Source: Luteimonas terrae (GTDB taxonomy: Bacteria > Pseudomonadota > Gammaproteobacteria > Xanthomonadales > Xanthomonadaceae). From it: 64,000 nt of DNA. Location: contig NZ_SMTG01000005.1 of the NCBI RefSeq assembly GCF_004358165.1, positions 1-64,000 of the forward strand. Reading direction: 5' to 3'. Positions within the stretch are counted from its first letter, which is position 1, and each line of letters starts with the position of its first letter. Of this stretch, positions 38,929 to 47,460 are shown in pieces. The notes under the pieces were generated by a model, which was given only the letters and a program-made list of their open reading frames with translations, was not told where the DNA came from and made no database searches. The position numbers and the translations under genes were made by a program.

Positions 38929-39402
38929 TCAGGCGTCGCCGAGCCGCTTGATGAAGCGCAGCGTGCCGTCGGAGAACCCGCAGGCCTTGTAGAACGCGTG
39001 CGCATCGGCGCGCTGCGAGCCGCTGGTCAGTTCGAGTCGCGCGGCCCCGGCGAAGCGCGCGCGGCGCTCGGCTTCCTTGAGCAGCTGCCGGCCCAGGCCA
39101 TTGCCCTGCGATTCGCTGGTGACGACCAGTGCGGTGATGCGGCAGGTCGTCGAGCCCAGCGGCAGGTAGTACATGAAATCCAGCGCGATCAGCCCGCAGA
39201 CCCGGCCGCCGCTGCGGGCGAGCACCAGCGCCTGGCGGTCGTTGGCGGTGATCAGGCCGATGCGCTCGCGCGCCTCGGCGACGCTGCACGGATAGCCCAT
39301 CTCCGACAGCAGCGCGGCCACGTCGTCGGCATCGATCGCCGACGCGCTGCGCAGGTCGGCGTCGGGCAGTTCGCCGCGCGGCGCGAAGTGGCCGAGGCTC
39401 AT
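38929..39402 (-). CDS. GNAT-family N-acetyltransferase
   Basis: A 157-residue acetyl-CoA-dependent acyltransferase. The pyrophosphate-binding motif is seen as ESQGNGLGRQLLKEAERRAR (about residues 96-115), preceded by the strand ITALVVTS and followed by LELTSGSQRADAHAFYKACG with the common FY motif near the C-terminus. The substrate is unknown. It is between the TSUP and clp genes on the same strand (10-base gap to clp stop). Confidence 0.87.
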   Translation of the reverse strand: MSLGHFAPRGELPDADLRSASAIDADDVAALLSEMGYPCSVAEARERIGLITANDRQALVLARSGGRVCGLIALDFMYYLPLGSTTCRITALVVTSESQGNGLGRQLLKEAERRARFAGAARLELTSGSQRADAHAFYKACGFSDGTLRFIKRLGDA

Positions 39403-39412
39403 GTGCTAAGTC

Positions 39413-40102
39413 CTAGCGGGTGCCGAACAGCACGATGGTCTTGCCGCGCGCGGTGAGCTTGCCGTCCGCCTGCAGCTTCTTGAGGACGCGGCCGGCCATC
39501 TCGCGCGAGCAGCCGACCAGCCGGGCCAGTTCCTGCCGCGAGATCCGCAGCTGGGTGCCCTGCGGGTGGCTCATCGCCTCGGGCTCGCGGGTGAGGTCGT
39601 GCAGGGTGCGGATGATGCGGTCGGTCACGTCCAGGAACGCCAGACGCCCGGCCTTGCGGCTGGTGTCGAGCAGACGCCGCGAGAGCTGCGCGCCGATCGC
39701 GTACATGATCGAGGTCGCATCGTTGGCCAGGACGCCGTCGAACAGCTGGTAGAGCCGCTCGTAGCTGATCTCGGCCAGCTCGCACTGGGTGCGGGTACGC
39801 AGGATGACCTCGCGCACGTCGGACTCGATGAACAGTCCCATCTCGCCGACCAGTTCACCGGTGCCGAAGTAGCCCAGGATCAGTTCGCGACCGTCGTCTT
39901 CTTCGGTGATGATGCTGACCGAGCCGCTGACCACGTAATAGAGCGTGCCGGCCGGGTCGCCGGGGCGGAACACTTCGCTGCGCGGCGGGTAGCGGCGGCG
40001 GTGACAGTGGGCCAGGAAGCGCTCGATGGCGGCTGGCGTGGGCGCCATCGGGTGCGGCGGGCGGGCGTGGGGATTGATCAGGGCCACGGGTGTCGGGGTC
40101 AT
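39413..40102 (-). CDS. clp: CRP-like transcription regulator Clp (c-di-GMP responsive)
   Basis: A 229-residue CRP/FNR protein. The N-terminal cyclic-nucleotide-binding domain (about 23-130) has [20 protein letters not shown] and [15 protein letters not shown]; the long helix [20 protein letters not shown] precedes a helix-turn-helix (about 178-205) with [20 protein letters not shown]. It is highly similar to Xanthomonas Clp, which activates extracellular enzyme and exopolysaccharide genes and is inhibited by c-di-GMP. The gene order clp next to speD and coq7 also matches xanthomonads. Clp could control the secretion or nuclease genes in this window, but no site was proven. It is divergent from speD. 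Confidence 0.93.
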   Translation of the reverse strand: MTPTPVALINPHARPPHPMAPTPAAIERFLAHCHRRRYPPRSEVFRPGDPAGTLYYVVSGSVSIITEEDDGRELILGYFGTGELVGEMGLFIESDVREVILRTRTQCELAEISYERLYQLFDGVLANDATSIMYAIGAQLSRRLLDTSRKAGRLAFLDVTDRIIRTLHDLTREPEAMSHPQGTQLRISRQELARLVGCSREMAGRVLKKLQADGKLTARGKTIVLFGTR

Positions 40103-40238
40103 GGGCGTCGGATCGGGGGAATGCCGCAGAGTAGGCGCTCAGGCTGCCGGGGGCAAACCCGCATCCGCCCGAGGTCGCGAGGCATGGGCGCTTTGCCGCA
40201 TAATTGGCGTTTCGCCCAACCCCCGAGGGTCGACCGCT

Positions 40239-41030
40239 GTGGTCAAACCGCTCCCGCGCCTGAAGCTCCAGGGTTTCAACAACCTGACCAAGGCCCTGTC
40301 GTTCAACATCTACGACGTCTGCTATGCGGCGTCCGAAGACGAGCGCCAGCGCTACATCGCGTACATCGACGAGGTGTACAACGCCGACCGGCTGACCCAG
40401 ATCCTGACGGACGTGGCCGAGATCATCGGCGCGAACATCCTCAACGTCGCCCGCCAGGACTACGAGCCGCAGGGCGCGTCGGTCACCATCCTCATTTCCG
40501 AGGAGCCGGTGATCGACAAGTCGCAGGCCAAGGGCGTGATCTCCGACGCCGTGGTCGCGCACCTCGACAAGTCGCACATCACGGTGCACACGTATCCGGA
40601 AACCCATCCGGACAACGGCATCGCGACCTTCCGCGCGGACATCGACGTGGCCACCTGCGGCGTGATCTCGCCGCTGAAGGCGCTGAACTACCTGATCGAG
40701 AGCCTCGAGTCCGACATCGTGGTGATGGACTACCGCGTGCGCGGCTTCACCCGCGACGTGAAGGGCAAGAAGCACTACATCGACCACAAGATCAATTCGA
40801 TCCAGGATTACCTGGCCAAGAACATCAAGTCGCGCTACGACGCGCTGGACGTGAACGTCTACCAGGAAAACATCTTCCACACGAAGATGCACCTCAAGGA
40901 GTTCGACCTCGACCAGTACCTGTTCGAGGAGAAGGCGCGCAACCTGTCGTTCAAGGACCGGATGAAGATCGAGGCGCGCCTGCGCCGCGAGATCGAAGAG
41001 CTGTACCACGGCCGCAATCTGGTCGACTGA
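40239..41030 (+). CDS. speD: S-adenosylmethionine decarboxylase proenzyme
   Basis: A 263-residue pyruvoyl enzyme making decarboxylated AdoMet for spermidine synthesis. The sequence follows the long E. coli/Xanthomonas class: [20 protein letters not shown] at the start, [20 protein letters not shown], the self-cleavage region [15 protein letters not shown] in which Ser becomes the pyruvoyl group, and [20 protein letters not shown]. The GTG at 40239 matches the known xanthomonad N-terminus. It is divergent from clp and ends at a clear terminator. Confidence 0.95.
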   Translation: MVKPLPRLKLQGFNNLTKALSFNIYDVCYAASEDERQRYIAYIDEVYNADRLTQILTDVAEIIGANILNVARQDYEPQGASVTILISEEPVIDKSQAKGVISDAVVAHLDKSHITVHTYPETHPDNGIATFRADIDVATCGVISPLKALNYLIESLESDIVVMDYRVRGFTRDVKGKKHYIDHKINSIQDYLAKNIKSRYDALDVNVYQENIFHTKMHLKEFDLDQYLFEEKARNLSFKDRMKIEARLRREIEELYHGRNLVD

Positions 41031-41054
41031 CCGGCGCGACGTCGCAACTCGACG

Positions 41055-41081
41055 AAAAGGCCCCGCAGTGCGGGGCCTTTT
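41055..41081 (+). terminator. Rho-independent terminator after speD
   Basis: AAAAGGCCCCGC (41055-41066) pairs with GCGGGGCCTTTT (41070-41081) around AGT, 24 bases past the stop. A/T tracts on both sides make it potentially bidirectional with coq7. Confidence 0.85.
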
Positions 41082-41142
41082 CTGTTCAGGGGATCGGATG
41101 CGTGCGGCGTAGCGACGCCCTCACGTCTGACGTCTCATCGCT

Positions 41143-41790
41143 CTAGAGCCTGTACGCCACCGCCTTCATCAGGCTCGACGCGGTGGCCATCAGCGACGGC
41201 ACCGGCCACGGCAGCACGCGGGCGCCGGCCTGTTCGGCATGGTCGGCATGGCGCGCCTCGTCTTCCTTCATCTGCCGCAGGATGTCGCGGCTGCGCTGGT
41301 CGGCCTCGGGCAGGGTCTGCAGGTGGTCGTCGAGATGGGCCTCGACCTGGCGCTCGGTCTCGACCACGAAGCCGAGGTTCCAGCCGTCGCCGCGCAGGCC
41401 GGCGACGACGCCCAGCGCGTAGCTGCCGCCGTACCACAGCGGGTTGAACAGGCTGGGGCGGCTGTCGAGTTCGCGCAGGCGCTGCGCGCACCAGGCCAGG
41501 TGATCGGTTTCCTCCTGCGCGGCCTCGAGCAGGTGGGCGCGCGTTTCCGGCTCGCGGGCGACCGCGGCCTGGCCGAAGTACAGGCCCTGCGCGCAGACCT
41601 CACCGACGTGGTTGATCCGCATCAGGCCGGCCGCGTGGCGGCGTTCGCTGTCGTTGAGGACCACGTCGGGCGTGTCGAGAGACGGGTTGGGGCGGGTCGC
41701 GGGCGGATTGCCGAACACCGTGTCGAGCGCGCGCTGGGTTTCGACCAGCAACTGGTCGACCGGATTGAAGCCGGACCGGGGGAGGGCCAT
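41143..41790 (-). CDS. coq7: Coq7-type 5-demethoxyubiquinol hydroxylase
   Basis: A 215-residue di-iron monooxygenase for the last hydroxylation in ubiquinone synthesis. The iron ligands are seen as [11 protein letters not shown] (Glu), [12 protein letters not shown] (ExxH), a glutamate in [13 protein letters not shown] and the final [11 protein letters not shown] (ExxH). The protein starts [19 protein letters not shown] as in Xanthomonas Coq7. The membrane-attached fold has one hydrophobic helix near [12 protein letters not shown]. It is divergent from rplM. Confidence 0.94.
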   Translation of the reverse strand: MALPRSGFNPVDQLLVETQRALDTVFGNPPATRPNPSLDTPDVVLNDSERRHAAGLMRINHVGEVCAQGLYFGQAAVAREPETRAHLLEAAQEETDHLAWCAQRLRELDSRPSLFNPLWYGGSYALGVVAGLRGDGWNLGFVVETERQVEAHLDDHLQTLPEADQRSRDILRQMKEDEARHADHAEQAGARVLPWPVPSLMATASSLMKAVAYRL

Positions 41791-41890
41791 GTCTCGATTC
41801 CTGCAGCGGCGGCCGGGCGCCGCCTCGCGTATCATTCTCGACCCTCGCCAGCGGACGCGCCAGCGCCCGGCGGTCGCATGGACCTCCGGC

Positions 41891-41919
41891 TTGCACGACA
41901 AGGCCCGGCCGGCTATAGT
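41891..41919 (+). promoter_or_regulatory. Sigma-70 promoter for rplM-rpsI
   Basis: TTGCAC (41891-41896), a 17-base spacer and TATAGT (41914-41919) form a near-consensus promoter. The leader from about 41926 to 42012 is about 87 bases, long enough for ribosomal-protein autoregulation, but no specific structure was resolved. Confidence 0.75.
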
Positions 41920-42012
41920 TCCGCTTCTGTGTTGCACGCTGTACAACGCGAGGCGACGTTCCGCCGGCAACCGGCGCAACCAGCCCGACCAGTCACCCAT
42001 CGAGTATTTCCA

Positions 42013-42441
42013 ATGAAGACCTTCGTTGCCAAGAACGAGACCGTCCAGCGCGACTGGTACCTCGTCGACGCTACCGACAAGACGCTGGGCCGCCTGAGCG
42101 CGGAAATCGCCCACCGCCTGCGCGGCAAGCACAAGCCCGTCTACACCCCGCACGTCGACACCGGCGACTACATCATCGTGGTCAATGCCGAGAAGATCGC
42201 CGTGACCGGCAAGAAGATGACGGACAAGCTCTACCACCGTTTCACGGGCTACATCGGCAACCTCAAGACCGAGACCCTGGGCCAGGCGCTGGAGCGCCAC
42301 CCGGAGCGCGTGATCGAGATCGCCGTCAAGGGCATGCTGCCGAAGAACACCCTCGGCCGTGCCATGTACCGCAAGCTCAAGGTCTACAAGGGTGCCGAGC
42401 ACCCGCACGCCGCTCAGCAGCCGCAGCCCCTGGAACTCTAA
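42013..42441 (+). CDS. rplM: 50S ribosomal protein L13
   Basis: A 142-residue large-subunit protein. Seen: [20 protein letters not shown] at the N-terminus, [20 protein letters not shown] and [20 protein letters not shown]. It precedes rpsI with only 3 bases between, the conserved bacterial order. The well-formed promoter lies upstream at 41891-41919. Confidence 0.98.
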   Translation: MKTFVAKNETVQRDWYLVDATDKTLGRLSAEIAHRLRGKHKPVYTPHVDTGDYIIVVNAEKIAVTGKKMTDKLYHRFTGYIGNLKTETLGQALERHPERVIEIAVKGMLPKNTLGRAMYRKLKVYKGAEHPHAAQQPQPLEL

Positions 42442-42444
42442 GTC

Positions 42445-42837
42445 ATGGCAATTTCCCAGAATTACGGCACCGGCCGTCGCAAGTCCTCCGTCGCCCGCGT
42501 GTTCCTGCGCAAGGGCAGCGGCGCCATCACCGTCAACGGTCGTCCGCTCGACGAGTTCTTCGGCCGCGAGACCGCGCGCATGATCGTGCGCCAGCCGCTC
42601 GAGCTGACCCAGAACACCGAGTCGTTCGACGTCGTCGTCACCGCGTCGGGCGGTGGCACCACCGGCCAGGCCGGTGCGATCCGCCTGGGCATCGCCCGCG
42701 CGCTGGTCGAGTACGACGCGACGCTGAAGACCGAGCTGCGCAAGGCGGGCTTCATGACCCGCGACGCACGTGAAGTCGAACGCAAGAAGGTCGGCCTGCA
42801 CAAGGCACGTCGCGCCACGCAGTTCTCGAAGCGCTGA
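42445..42837 (+). CDS. rpsI: 30S ribosomal protein S9
   Basis: A 130-residue small-subunit protein. The family start [20 protein letters not shown], the middle [20 protein letters not shown] and the basic C-terminal tail ending ATQFSKR (which reaches the P-site tRNA) are all present. It is coupled to rplM. A 12-bp stem-loop follows. Confidence 0.98.
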   Translation: MAISQNYGTGRRKSSVARVFLRKGSGAITVNGRPLDEFFGRETARMIVRQPLELTQNTESFDVVVTASGGGTTGQAGAIRLGIARALVEYDATLKTELRKAGFMTRDAREVERKKVGLHKARRATQFSKR

Positions 42838-42850
42838 TGTTCGCGCTTGG

Positions 42851-42879
42851 CCGGATCCGCGCGACATGCGTGGATCCGG
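42851..42879 (+). terminator. Stem-loop after rpsI
   Basis: CCGGATCC (42851-42858) pairs with GGATCCGG (42872-42879); inner bases GCGC and GCGT extend the stem to about 12 pairs with one G-U. It is followed only by a short T-poor stretch. Confidence 0.55.
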
Positions 42880-42891
42880 TGCTTCAGAAGC

Positions 42892-42922
42892 TTGCAGAAC
42901 ATCGCGGTTTCAGCGTTACAAT
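42892..42922 (+). promoter_or_regulatory. Promoter candidate for tRNA-Gln
   Basis: TTGCAG (42892-42897) and TACAAT (42917-42922) are separated by 19 bases, slightly long. The tRNA begins 8 bases after the -10 box. Confidence 0.5.
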
Positions 42923-42930
42923 ATGCACAT

Positions 42931-43005
42931 AGCCCCGTCGCCAAGCGGTAAGGCACCTGACTCTGACTCAGGCATTCGGTGGTTCGAATCCATCCGGGGC
43001 TGCCA
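42931..43005 (+). tRNA. tRNA-Gln (CUG anticodon)
   Basis: A 75-base tRNA with CCA encoded. The acceptor arms AGCCCCG and CGGGGCT pair fully, G is the discriminator. The anticodon stem CCTGA/TCAGG encloses loop CTCTGAC, giving anticodon CTG at 42963-42965. The T arm contains GGTTCGAATCC. It reads CAG glutamine codons. A terminator follows directly. Confidence 0.95.
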
Positions 43006-43022
43006 CATTCGAAAGACGAAAC

Positions 43023-43046
43023 AGCCCGCCGCAAGGCGGGCTTTTT
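43023..43046 (+). terminator. Rho-independent terminator after tRNA-Gln
   Basis: AGCCCGCC (43023-43030) and GGCGGGCT (43035-43042) around GCAA, followed by TTTT (43043-43046). Confidence 0.85.
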
Positions 43047-43157
43047 CGTGGGCGCAATTCGTTTCTCGCGCAGTGGTGCGATCGCATGCGGGCTGCGTTC
43101 CATGCGTGCGCACGCAGATGCGATGCATCCGCATCGGTGCAGGCCTAGAATTCGCCG

Positions 43158-43892
43158 ATGAACGCGTTCGCCCCGCCGTACACCGCCCCCGATGCCGTCG
43201 TTGGCGCCTTGCGCACGCATGGCTGCGCGATTCTCGCGCCGTCGACGCTTGCTGCCTTGTGCGATGTCGACATCGCCGCGCTCGAACGCTGGCGCGCGGG
43301 CTGGGACGATCTGCCGCCAGATGCGTATCTCAAGGACGGCGGCCGCTACCGCCGCCGCCGCCATGGCTGTTTCGTGCAGCACGCCAGCACGCTGGACCAG
43401 GTGCCGCATCGCGCGCACTGGCAGTCCGAGGACTACAACGCGCTGCACGGCGGCATGCATCGCTGGTTCGAACCGCTGTCGCCGACGCTGGTTGCCGATG
43501 CGGCGTGGACGCGGCTCGTCGCCGGCCTCGGGGCCACGTTCGCGCAGGCGCGCGACGCCCGCGACTGGCATGTCGAAGCGCACCAGTTCCGCATCGACAC
43601 CACCGATGGCATCGGACGGCCGACGCCAGAGGGCGCGCATCGCGACGGCGTGGACTTCGTCGCGGTGCTGCTGGTCGGCCGGCACGGCATCAAGGGCGGC
43701 GAGACGCGCGTGTTCGAGGCCGATGGGCCGGCCGGCCAGCGCTTCACCCTGACCGAGCCGTGGGCAGCCCTGCTGCTCGACGATCACCGGGTGATCCACG
43801 AATCCACGCCCATCCAGCCCGCCGGCGACGCCGGCCATCGCGACACGCTGGTGCTGACCTATCGCGCGGGCGCGTTCCAGGGCGAGGATTGA
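43158..43892 (+). CDS. 2-oxoglutarate/Fe(II) dioxygenase family protein
   Basis: A 244-residue protein resembling the 2OG-Fe dioxygenase family that contains Bacillus isoleucine 4-hydroxylase. The iron-binding HxD is seen in TPEGAHRDGVDFVAVLLVGR (about residues 155-174), and a distal His with following Arg in LLLDDHRVIHESTPIQ and GHRDTLVLTYRAG. Those regions are the conserved jelly-roll core; the N-terminal half is more divergent (RYRRRRHGCFVQH). The substrate is probably a free amino acid or related small molecule, by family inference. It sits alone between the tRNA terminator and fahA. Confidence 0.82.
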   Translation: MNAFAPPYTAPDAVVGALRTHGCAILAPSTLAALCDVDIAALERWRAGWDDLPPDAYLKDGGRYRRRRHGCFVQHASTLDQVPHRAHWQSEDYNALHGGMHRWFEPLSPTLVADAAWTRLVAGLGATFAQARDARDWHVEAHQFRIDTTDGIGRPTPEGAHRDGVDFVAVLLVGRHGIKGGETRVFEADGPAGQRFTLTEPWAALLLDDHRVIHESTPIQPAGDAGHRDTLVLTYRAGAFQGED

Positions 43893-43989
43893 CCGCTGCC
43901 GCGGGGCCCCTCCGGCATGTGCGGCGAACAGGCATCGCGGGGCTTCGTTACAATCGCAACGGAATAGCCGCACGCCAACCGGAGTTGCC

Positions 43990-44982
43990 ATGAAGCTGGG
44001 TTCTTTGAAGGAGGGCGGCCGCGACGGCACCCTGATCGTCGTCTCGCGCGACCTCGCCACCGCGGTGCGCGCGACCGGCATCGCCGCGACGCTGCAGCAG
44101 GCGCTCGACGACTGGTCCAATACCGCGCCGCGCCTCAACGCGCTGTACGAATCGCTCAACGCCGGCGATGCCGACGGCGTGTTCGACCTTGATGTCGCAC
44201 GCCTGGCCGCGCCGCTGCCGCGCGCCTACGAGTTCGTCGACGGCAGCGCCTATCTGCCGCACGTCGCGCGCGTGCGCCGCGCGCGTGGCGCCGAGGTGCC
44301 GGAGAGCTTCTACACCGATCCGCTGATGTACCAGGCGACCAGCGCCGGCTTCCTCGGCCCGCGCGACACGGTGAAGGTCACCAGCGAAGACCACGGGATC
44401 GATCTCGAGGCCGAGATCGTCGTGATCACCGACGACGTGCCGATGGCGGTCTCGCCCGCGCAGGCGGCCGGCCACATCCAGCTGGTCGGTCTGGTCAACG
44501 ACGTGTCCCTGCGCAACCTGATCCCCGGCGAACTCGCCAAGGGCTTCGGCTTCCTCCAGTCCAAGCCGCGTTCGGCGTTGAGTCCGGTGTTCGTGACGCC
44601 CGACGAACTGGGCGACGCGTGGCGCGACAACAAGCTGCACCTGCCGCTGCTCACGCACATCAACGGCGAATGGTTCGGTGCGCCCGAGGCGGGCGTCGAC
44701 ATGCAGTTCGATTTCTCGCAACTGGTGGCGCACGCGGCGAAGACGCGGCCCCTGTCGGCCGGTACCATCGTCGGCTCGGGCACGATCGCCAACGAGGACA
44801 CGTCCAAGGGCGCGTCGTGCTTCGCCGAGAAGCGCACCGTCGAGGCGCTGGAACACGGAAAGCCGCAGACGCCCTTCATGTCCTTCGGCGACACCGTGCG
44901 CATCGAGATGCTCGATGCCGAGGGTCGCAGTCTGTTCGGCGCGATCGAACAGGTGATCGAACGCCAGGCCCTGCCGGAGTAA
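43990..44982 (+). CDS. fahA: Fumarylacetoacetate hydrolase family protein (fumarylacetoacetase)
   Basis: A 330-residue FAH-fold enzyme. The metal site is in DLEAEIVVITDDVPMAVSPA (the acidic triad region, about residues 138-157), followed by GHIQLVGLVNDVSLRNLIPG, KGFGFLQSKPRSALSPVFVT and AGTIVGSGTIANEDTSKGAS. It hydrolyses fumarylacetoacetate to fumarate and acetoacetate as the last step of tyrosine degradation; the direct link to maiA 4 bases downstream supports this over other FAH-family activities. The earlier steps hppD and hmgA are about 27 kb upstream. Confidence 0.92.
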   Translation: MKLGSLKEGGRDGTLIVVSRDLATAVRATGIAATLQQALDDWSNTAPRLNALYESLNAGDADGVFDLDVARLAAPLPRAYEFVDGSAYLPHVARVRRARGAEVPESFYTDPLMYQATSAGFLGPRDTVKVTSEDHGIDLEAEIVVITDDVPMAVSPAQAAGHIQLVGLVNDVSLRNLIPGELAKGFGFLQSKPRSALSPVFVTPDELGDAWRDNKLHLPLLTHINGEWFGAPEAGVDMQFDFSQLVAHAAKTRPLSAGTIVGSGTIANEDTSKGASCFAEKRTVEALEHGKPQTPFMSFGDTVRIEMLDAEGRSLFGAIEQVIERQALPE

Positions 44983-44986
44983 GCCC

Positions 44987-45643
44987 ATGGCGGCCGCGCT
45001 GACGCTCTACACCTACTGGCGTTCGAGCGCGGCTTATCGCGTGCGTATCGCGCTGCATCTCAAGGGCCTGGCCTTCGATAGCGTGCCGGTGCATCTGGTG
45101 CGCGATGGCGGCGAGCAGCACGCGCCCGACTACGTGGCGCGCAATCCGCAACATCTGGTGCCGACGCTGCAGCACGGCGATGCCGTGCTGACCCAGTCGC
45201 TGGCGATCATCGAATACCTCGACGAGGTCTTCCCGGGCACGCCGCTGTTGCCGGCCGACGCGTTGTCACGGCAACGCGCCCGCGCACTCGCGCAGCTGGT
45301 CGCATGCGACATCCACCCCCTCGGCAACCTGCGGGTGCTGCAGTACCTGGAGCACGATCTCGGCCTGCCGGGCGAGGCCCGTACGCGCTGGATCGCGCGC
45401 TGGGTGCAGGATGGACTCGCGGCCTATGAAGCGCTGCTGGCGCAGCACGGGGCAGGGGACCTTAGCGTCGGGGATGCGCCGGGCATCGCCGACTGCGCGC
45501 TGATTCCGCAGCTCTACAACGCGCGACGCTTCTCGATCGATCTGACGCCGTATCCGCGCATCCGACGGATCGATGCGGCCTGCGCCAAGCTGCCCGCGTT
45601 CGCGGCCGCGGCCCCGGAACGGCAGGCCGACGCGCCGGCCTGA
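44987..45643 (+). CDS. maiA: Maleylacetoacetate isomerase
   Basis: A 218-residue zeta-class glutathione transferase that isomerises maleylacetoacetate to fumarylacetoacetate. The signature glutathione-site start TLYTYWRSSAAYRVRIALHL (about residues 5-24) carries the SSxxYRVRIAL motif, followed by QHLVPTLQHGDAVLTQSLAI and IEYLDEVFPGTPLLP, and the helical C-domain with GDAPGIADCALIPQLYNARR. It starts 4 bases after fahA, so the two are co-transcribed. Confidence 0.96.
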   Translation: MAAALTLYTYWRSSAAYRVRIALHLKGLAFDSVPVHLVRDGGEQHAPDYVARNPQHLVPTLQHGDAVLTQSLAIIEYLDEVFPGTPLLPADALSRQRARALAQLVACDIHPLGNLRVLQYLEHDLGLPGEARTRWIARWVQDGLAAYEALLAQHGAGDLSVGDAPGIADCALIPQLYNARRFSIDLTPYPRIRRIDAACAKLPAFAAAAPERQADAPA

Positions 45644-45653
45644 CGGCCTTGCT

Positions 45654-45764
45654 CGTCGCCCCAGCGGAAGCTGGGGCCCATTTTGATTTTCGCGAATCAC
45701 ACGAAGATCAAGAGGGATCCCAGCATGACCAGACATCCGTCTGTTGAAAGCCGCTGGGATGACG
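45654..45764. repeat. Xanthomonad-type inverted repeat, copy B
   Basis: A 111-base second copy of the element at 34737-34852. Shared blocks are CGTCG-CCCAGCG-AAGCTGGG, CCCATTTTGAT, and GTTGAAAGCCGCTGGGATGACG at the right end. The middle differs more than the ends. It sits between maiA and the 3' end of pilU. Confidence 0.8.
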
Positions 45765-45876
45765 AAGTTTGGTTTGCCGGATGGAGGCGTCAGGTGCTCT
45801 GTTGTAAGGCAGCTCTCCTCCGGGCGATGGATCGCTGCCCGAAGTCGCGCGTAGGCGCCCAACAAGTGCGCTTGCC

Positions 45877-46986
45877 TCAGTGGTCGCTGCCGAACACGTC
45901 CGCGTAGGGATCGTGGCTGCCCATCGAGCCTTCCGACAGCCGGAACTTGAGATCCAGGCCATCGCGCGAATCCGCCGCACGCAGCGCGGTCTCGCGTTCG
46001 ATGCGGCCTTCCTTGTGCAGGCGGAACAGGCACTGGTCGAAGGTCTCCACGCCGTCCTCCAGCGAGTCCTCCATCGCCTGCTTGATCTCGTGCACCTGAC
46101 CGCGCCGCAACAGATCGCGGATCATCGGCGTGTTGATCAGCACCTCGGTGGCCGGCAGGCGACGGCCGTCGATACCGGCGACCAGACGCTGCGACACGAC
46201 GGCGCGTAGGTTGAGCGCCAGATTCATCAGCACGTTCTTGTGCGCGGCCTCGGGGAAGAAGTTGAGGATGCGCTCGATGGTCTGGTCGGCGTTGTTGGAG
46301 TGCAGCGTGGCCAGGCAGATGTGGCCGGTCTCGGCGAACGCGATCGCCGCTTCCATCGTGGTCGCGTCGAGAATCTCGCCGATCAGAATGACGTCCGGCG
46401 CCTCACGCATCGCGTTCTTGAGCGCGTTGTGGAAGGTCAGCGTGTCCAGCCCGACCTCGCGCTGGTTGACCAGCGACTTCTTGTGCCGGTGCAGGTACTC
46501 GATGGGATCCTCGATGGTGAGGATGTGGCCCGAGGTGCTGGCGTTGCGGTGGTCGATCATCGAGGCCAGCGTGGTCGACTTGCCCGAGCCGGTGGAGCCG
46601 ACGATCAGCACCAGCCCGCGCGGGGCCATGATGATGTCCTTGAGCACCTGCGGCAGCTGCAGCTCCTCGATGCTCGGGATGTTGCTGCGGATCGCGCGGA
46701 TGACCATGCCCGCTTCGCCGCGCTGCTTGAACACGTTGATGCGGAAACGGCCGGCGTCCTGCAGCGAATAGGCCATGTTGAGTTCGTAGTCGCGCTCGAA
46801 CTGCTGGATCTGGCCCTCGTCCATCAGCGAGTAGGCGATCTTGCGGACCATGCCCGGCGGCAGCCCGGTGCTGCCCAGCGGGTAGAGCTTGCCTTCGACC
46901 TTGATGTACACCGGCGCGCCGGTGCTCATGAACATGTCGGACGCATTCTTCTCGGTCATCAGCTTCAGGAAGTAGCCGATATCCAT
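45877..46986 (-). CDS. pilU: Type IV pilus retraction ATPase PilU
   Basis: A 369-residue PilT/PilU-family secretion ATPase. Seen: MDIGYFLKLMTEKNASDMFM at the start, Walker A GSTGSGKSTTLASM (about residues 131-144), the Asp box ILTIEDPIEYLHRHKKS, Walker B DVILIGEILD and the His box TGHICLATLHSNNADQTIER. The PilU-type features are the AFAETGH variant and the extended C-terminus (about 340-369). It works with PilT in pilus retraction. No pilT is visible here; the upstream neighbour is on the other strand. A GAGGGGGAG ribosome site lies just upstream of the ATG. Confidence 0.93.
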   Translation of the reverse strand: MDIGYFLKLMTEKNASDMFMSTGAPVYIKVEGKLYPLGSTGLPPGMVRKIAYSLMDEGQIQQFERDYELNMAYSLQDAGRFRINVFKQRGEAGMVIRAIRSNIPSIEELQLPQVLKDIIMAPRGLVLIVGSTGSGKSTTLASMIDHRNASTSGHILTIEDPIEYLHRHKKSLVNQREVGLDTLTFHNALKNAMREAPDVILIGEILDATTMEAAIAFAETGHICLATLHSNNADQTIERILNFFPEAAHKNVLMNLALNLRAVVSQRLVAGIDGRRLPATEVLINTPMIRDLLRRGQVHEIKQAMEDSLEDGVETFDQCLFRLHKEGRIERETALRAADSRDGLDLKFRLSEGSMGSHDPYADVFGSDH

Positions 46987-47079
46987 GTACGAACTCCCCC
47001 TCGGCAACCGGCCTGCGTTGCGCATCCGGTTGCGGCTGACCACAATGACCCGGATCACGCTTCCGGGCACGGTTTCTCG

Positions 47080-47460
47080 ATGAACACAAGCTTCGCACAC
47101 ATCCGTCCGCTGCTGCAGGGCGTCACGCTCGCCGGCGTGCTGGCACTCGCCGGTTGCGCGAGCACGCCGCCGCCGACCGAGGAGCTCGCCGCCGCGCAGC
47201 TGTCGGTGGCCCGCGCCGGCGATGCCGATGCCGACCAGTACGCCCCGGCCGATATCGACCAGGCCCGCATGGCCTTGCGCCAGGCGCAGTCGGCGATGGC
47301 CAGCGACCGCAGCGACGAGGCGCGTACGCTCGCGCTGTCGGCCAGCGCGCTCGCCGATCTCGCGCACGCCCGCGCACGCCAGGCCGCGACCGAAGCCGAA
47401 CTGTCCGCCCGCCGCGCCGAAATCACCAACCTGCGCCAGCGGTTGCAGGTGGAGGAATGA
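47080..47460 (+). CDS. DUF4398 lipoprotein
   Basis: A 126-residue lipoprotein. Lipobox LAGC at about residues 23-26 (GVLALAGCASTPPP). The mature part is helical and Ala/Asp/Arg-rich (YAPADIDQARMALRQAQSAM; AEITNLRQRLQVEE) as in the DUF4398 family. These proteins pair with coiled-coil partners in envelope stress or adhesion loci; no specific role is known. Its stop overlaps the start of the next gene (ATGA). Confidence 0.85.
   Translation: MNTSFAHIRPLLQGVTLAGVLALAGCASTPPPTEELAAAQLSVARAGDADADQYAPADIDQARMALRQAQSAMASDRSDEARTLALSASALADLAHARARQAATEAELSARRAEITNLRQRLQVEE

Noticed and set aside
40199-40204. CATAAT as a -10 box for speD
   Set aside because: No acceptable -35 hexamer at 16-18 bases upstream.
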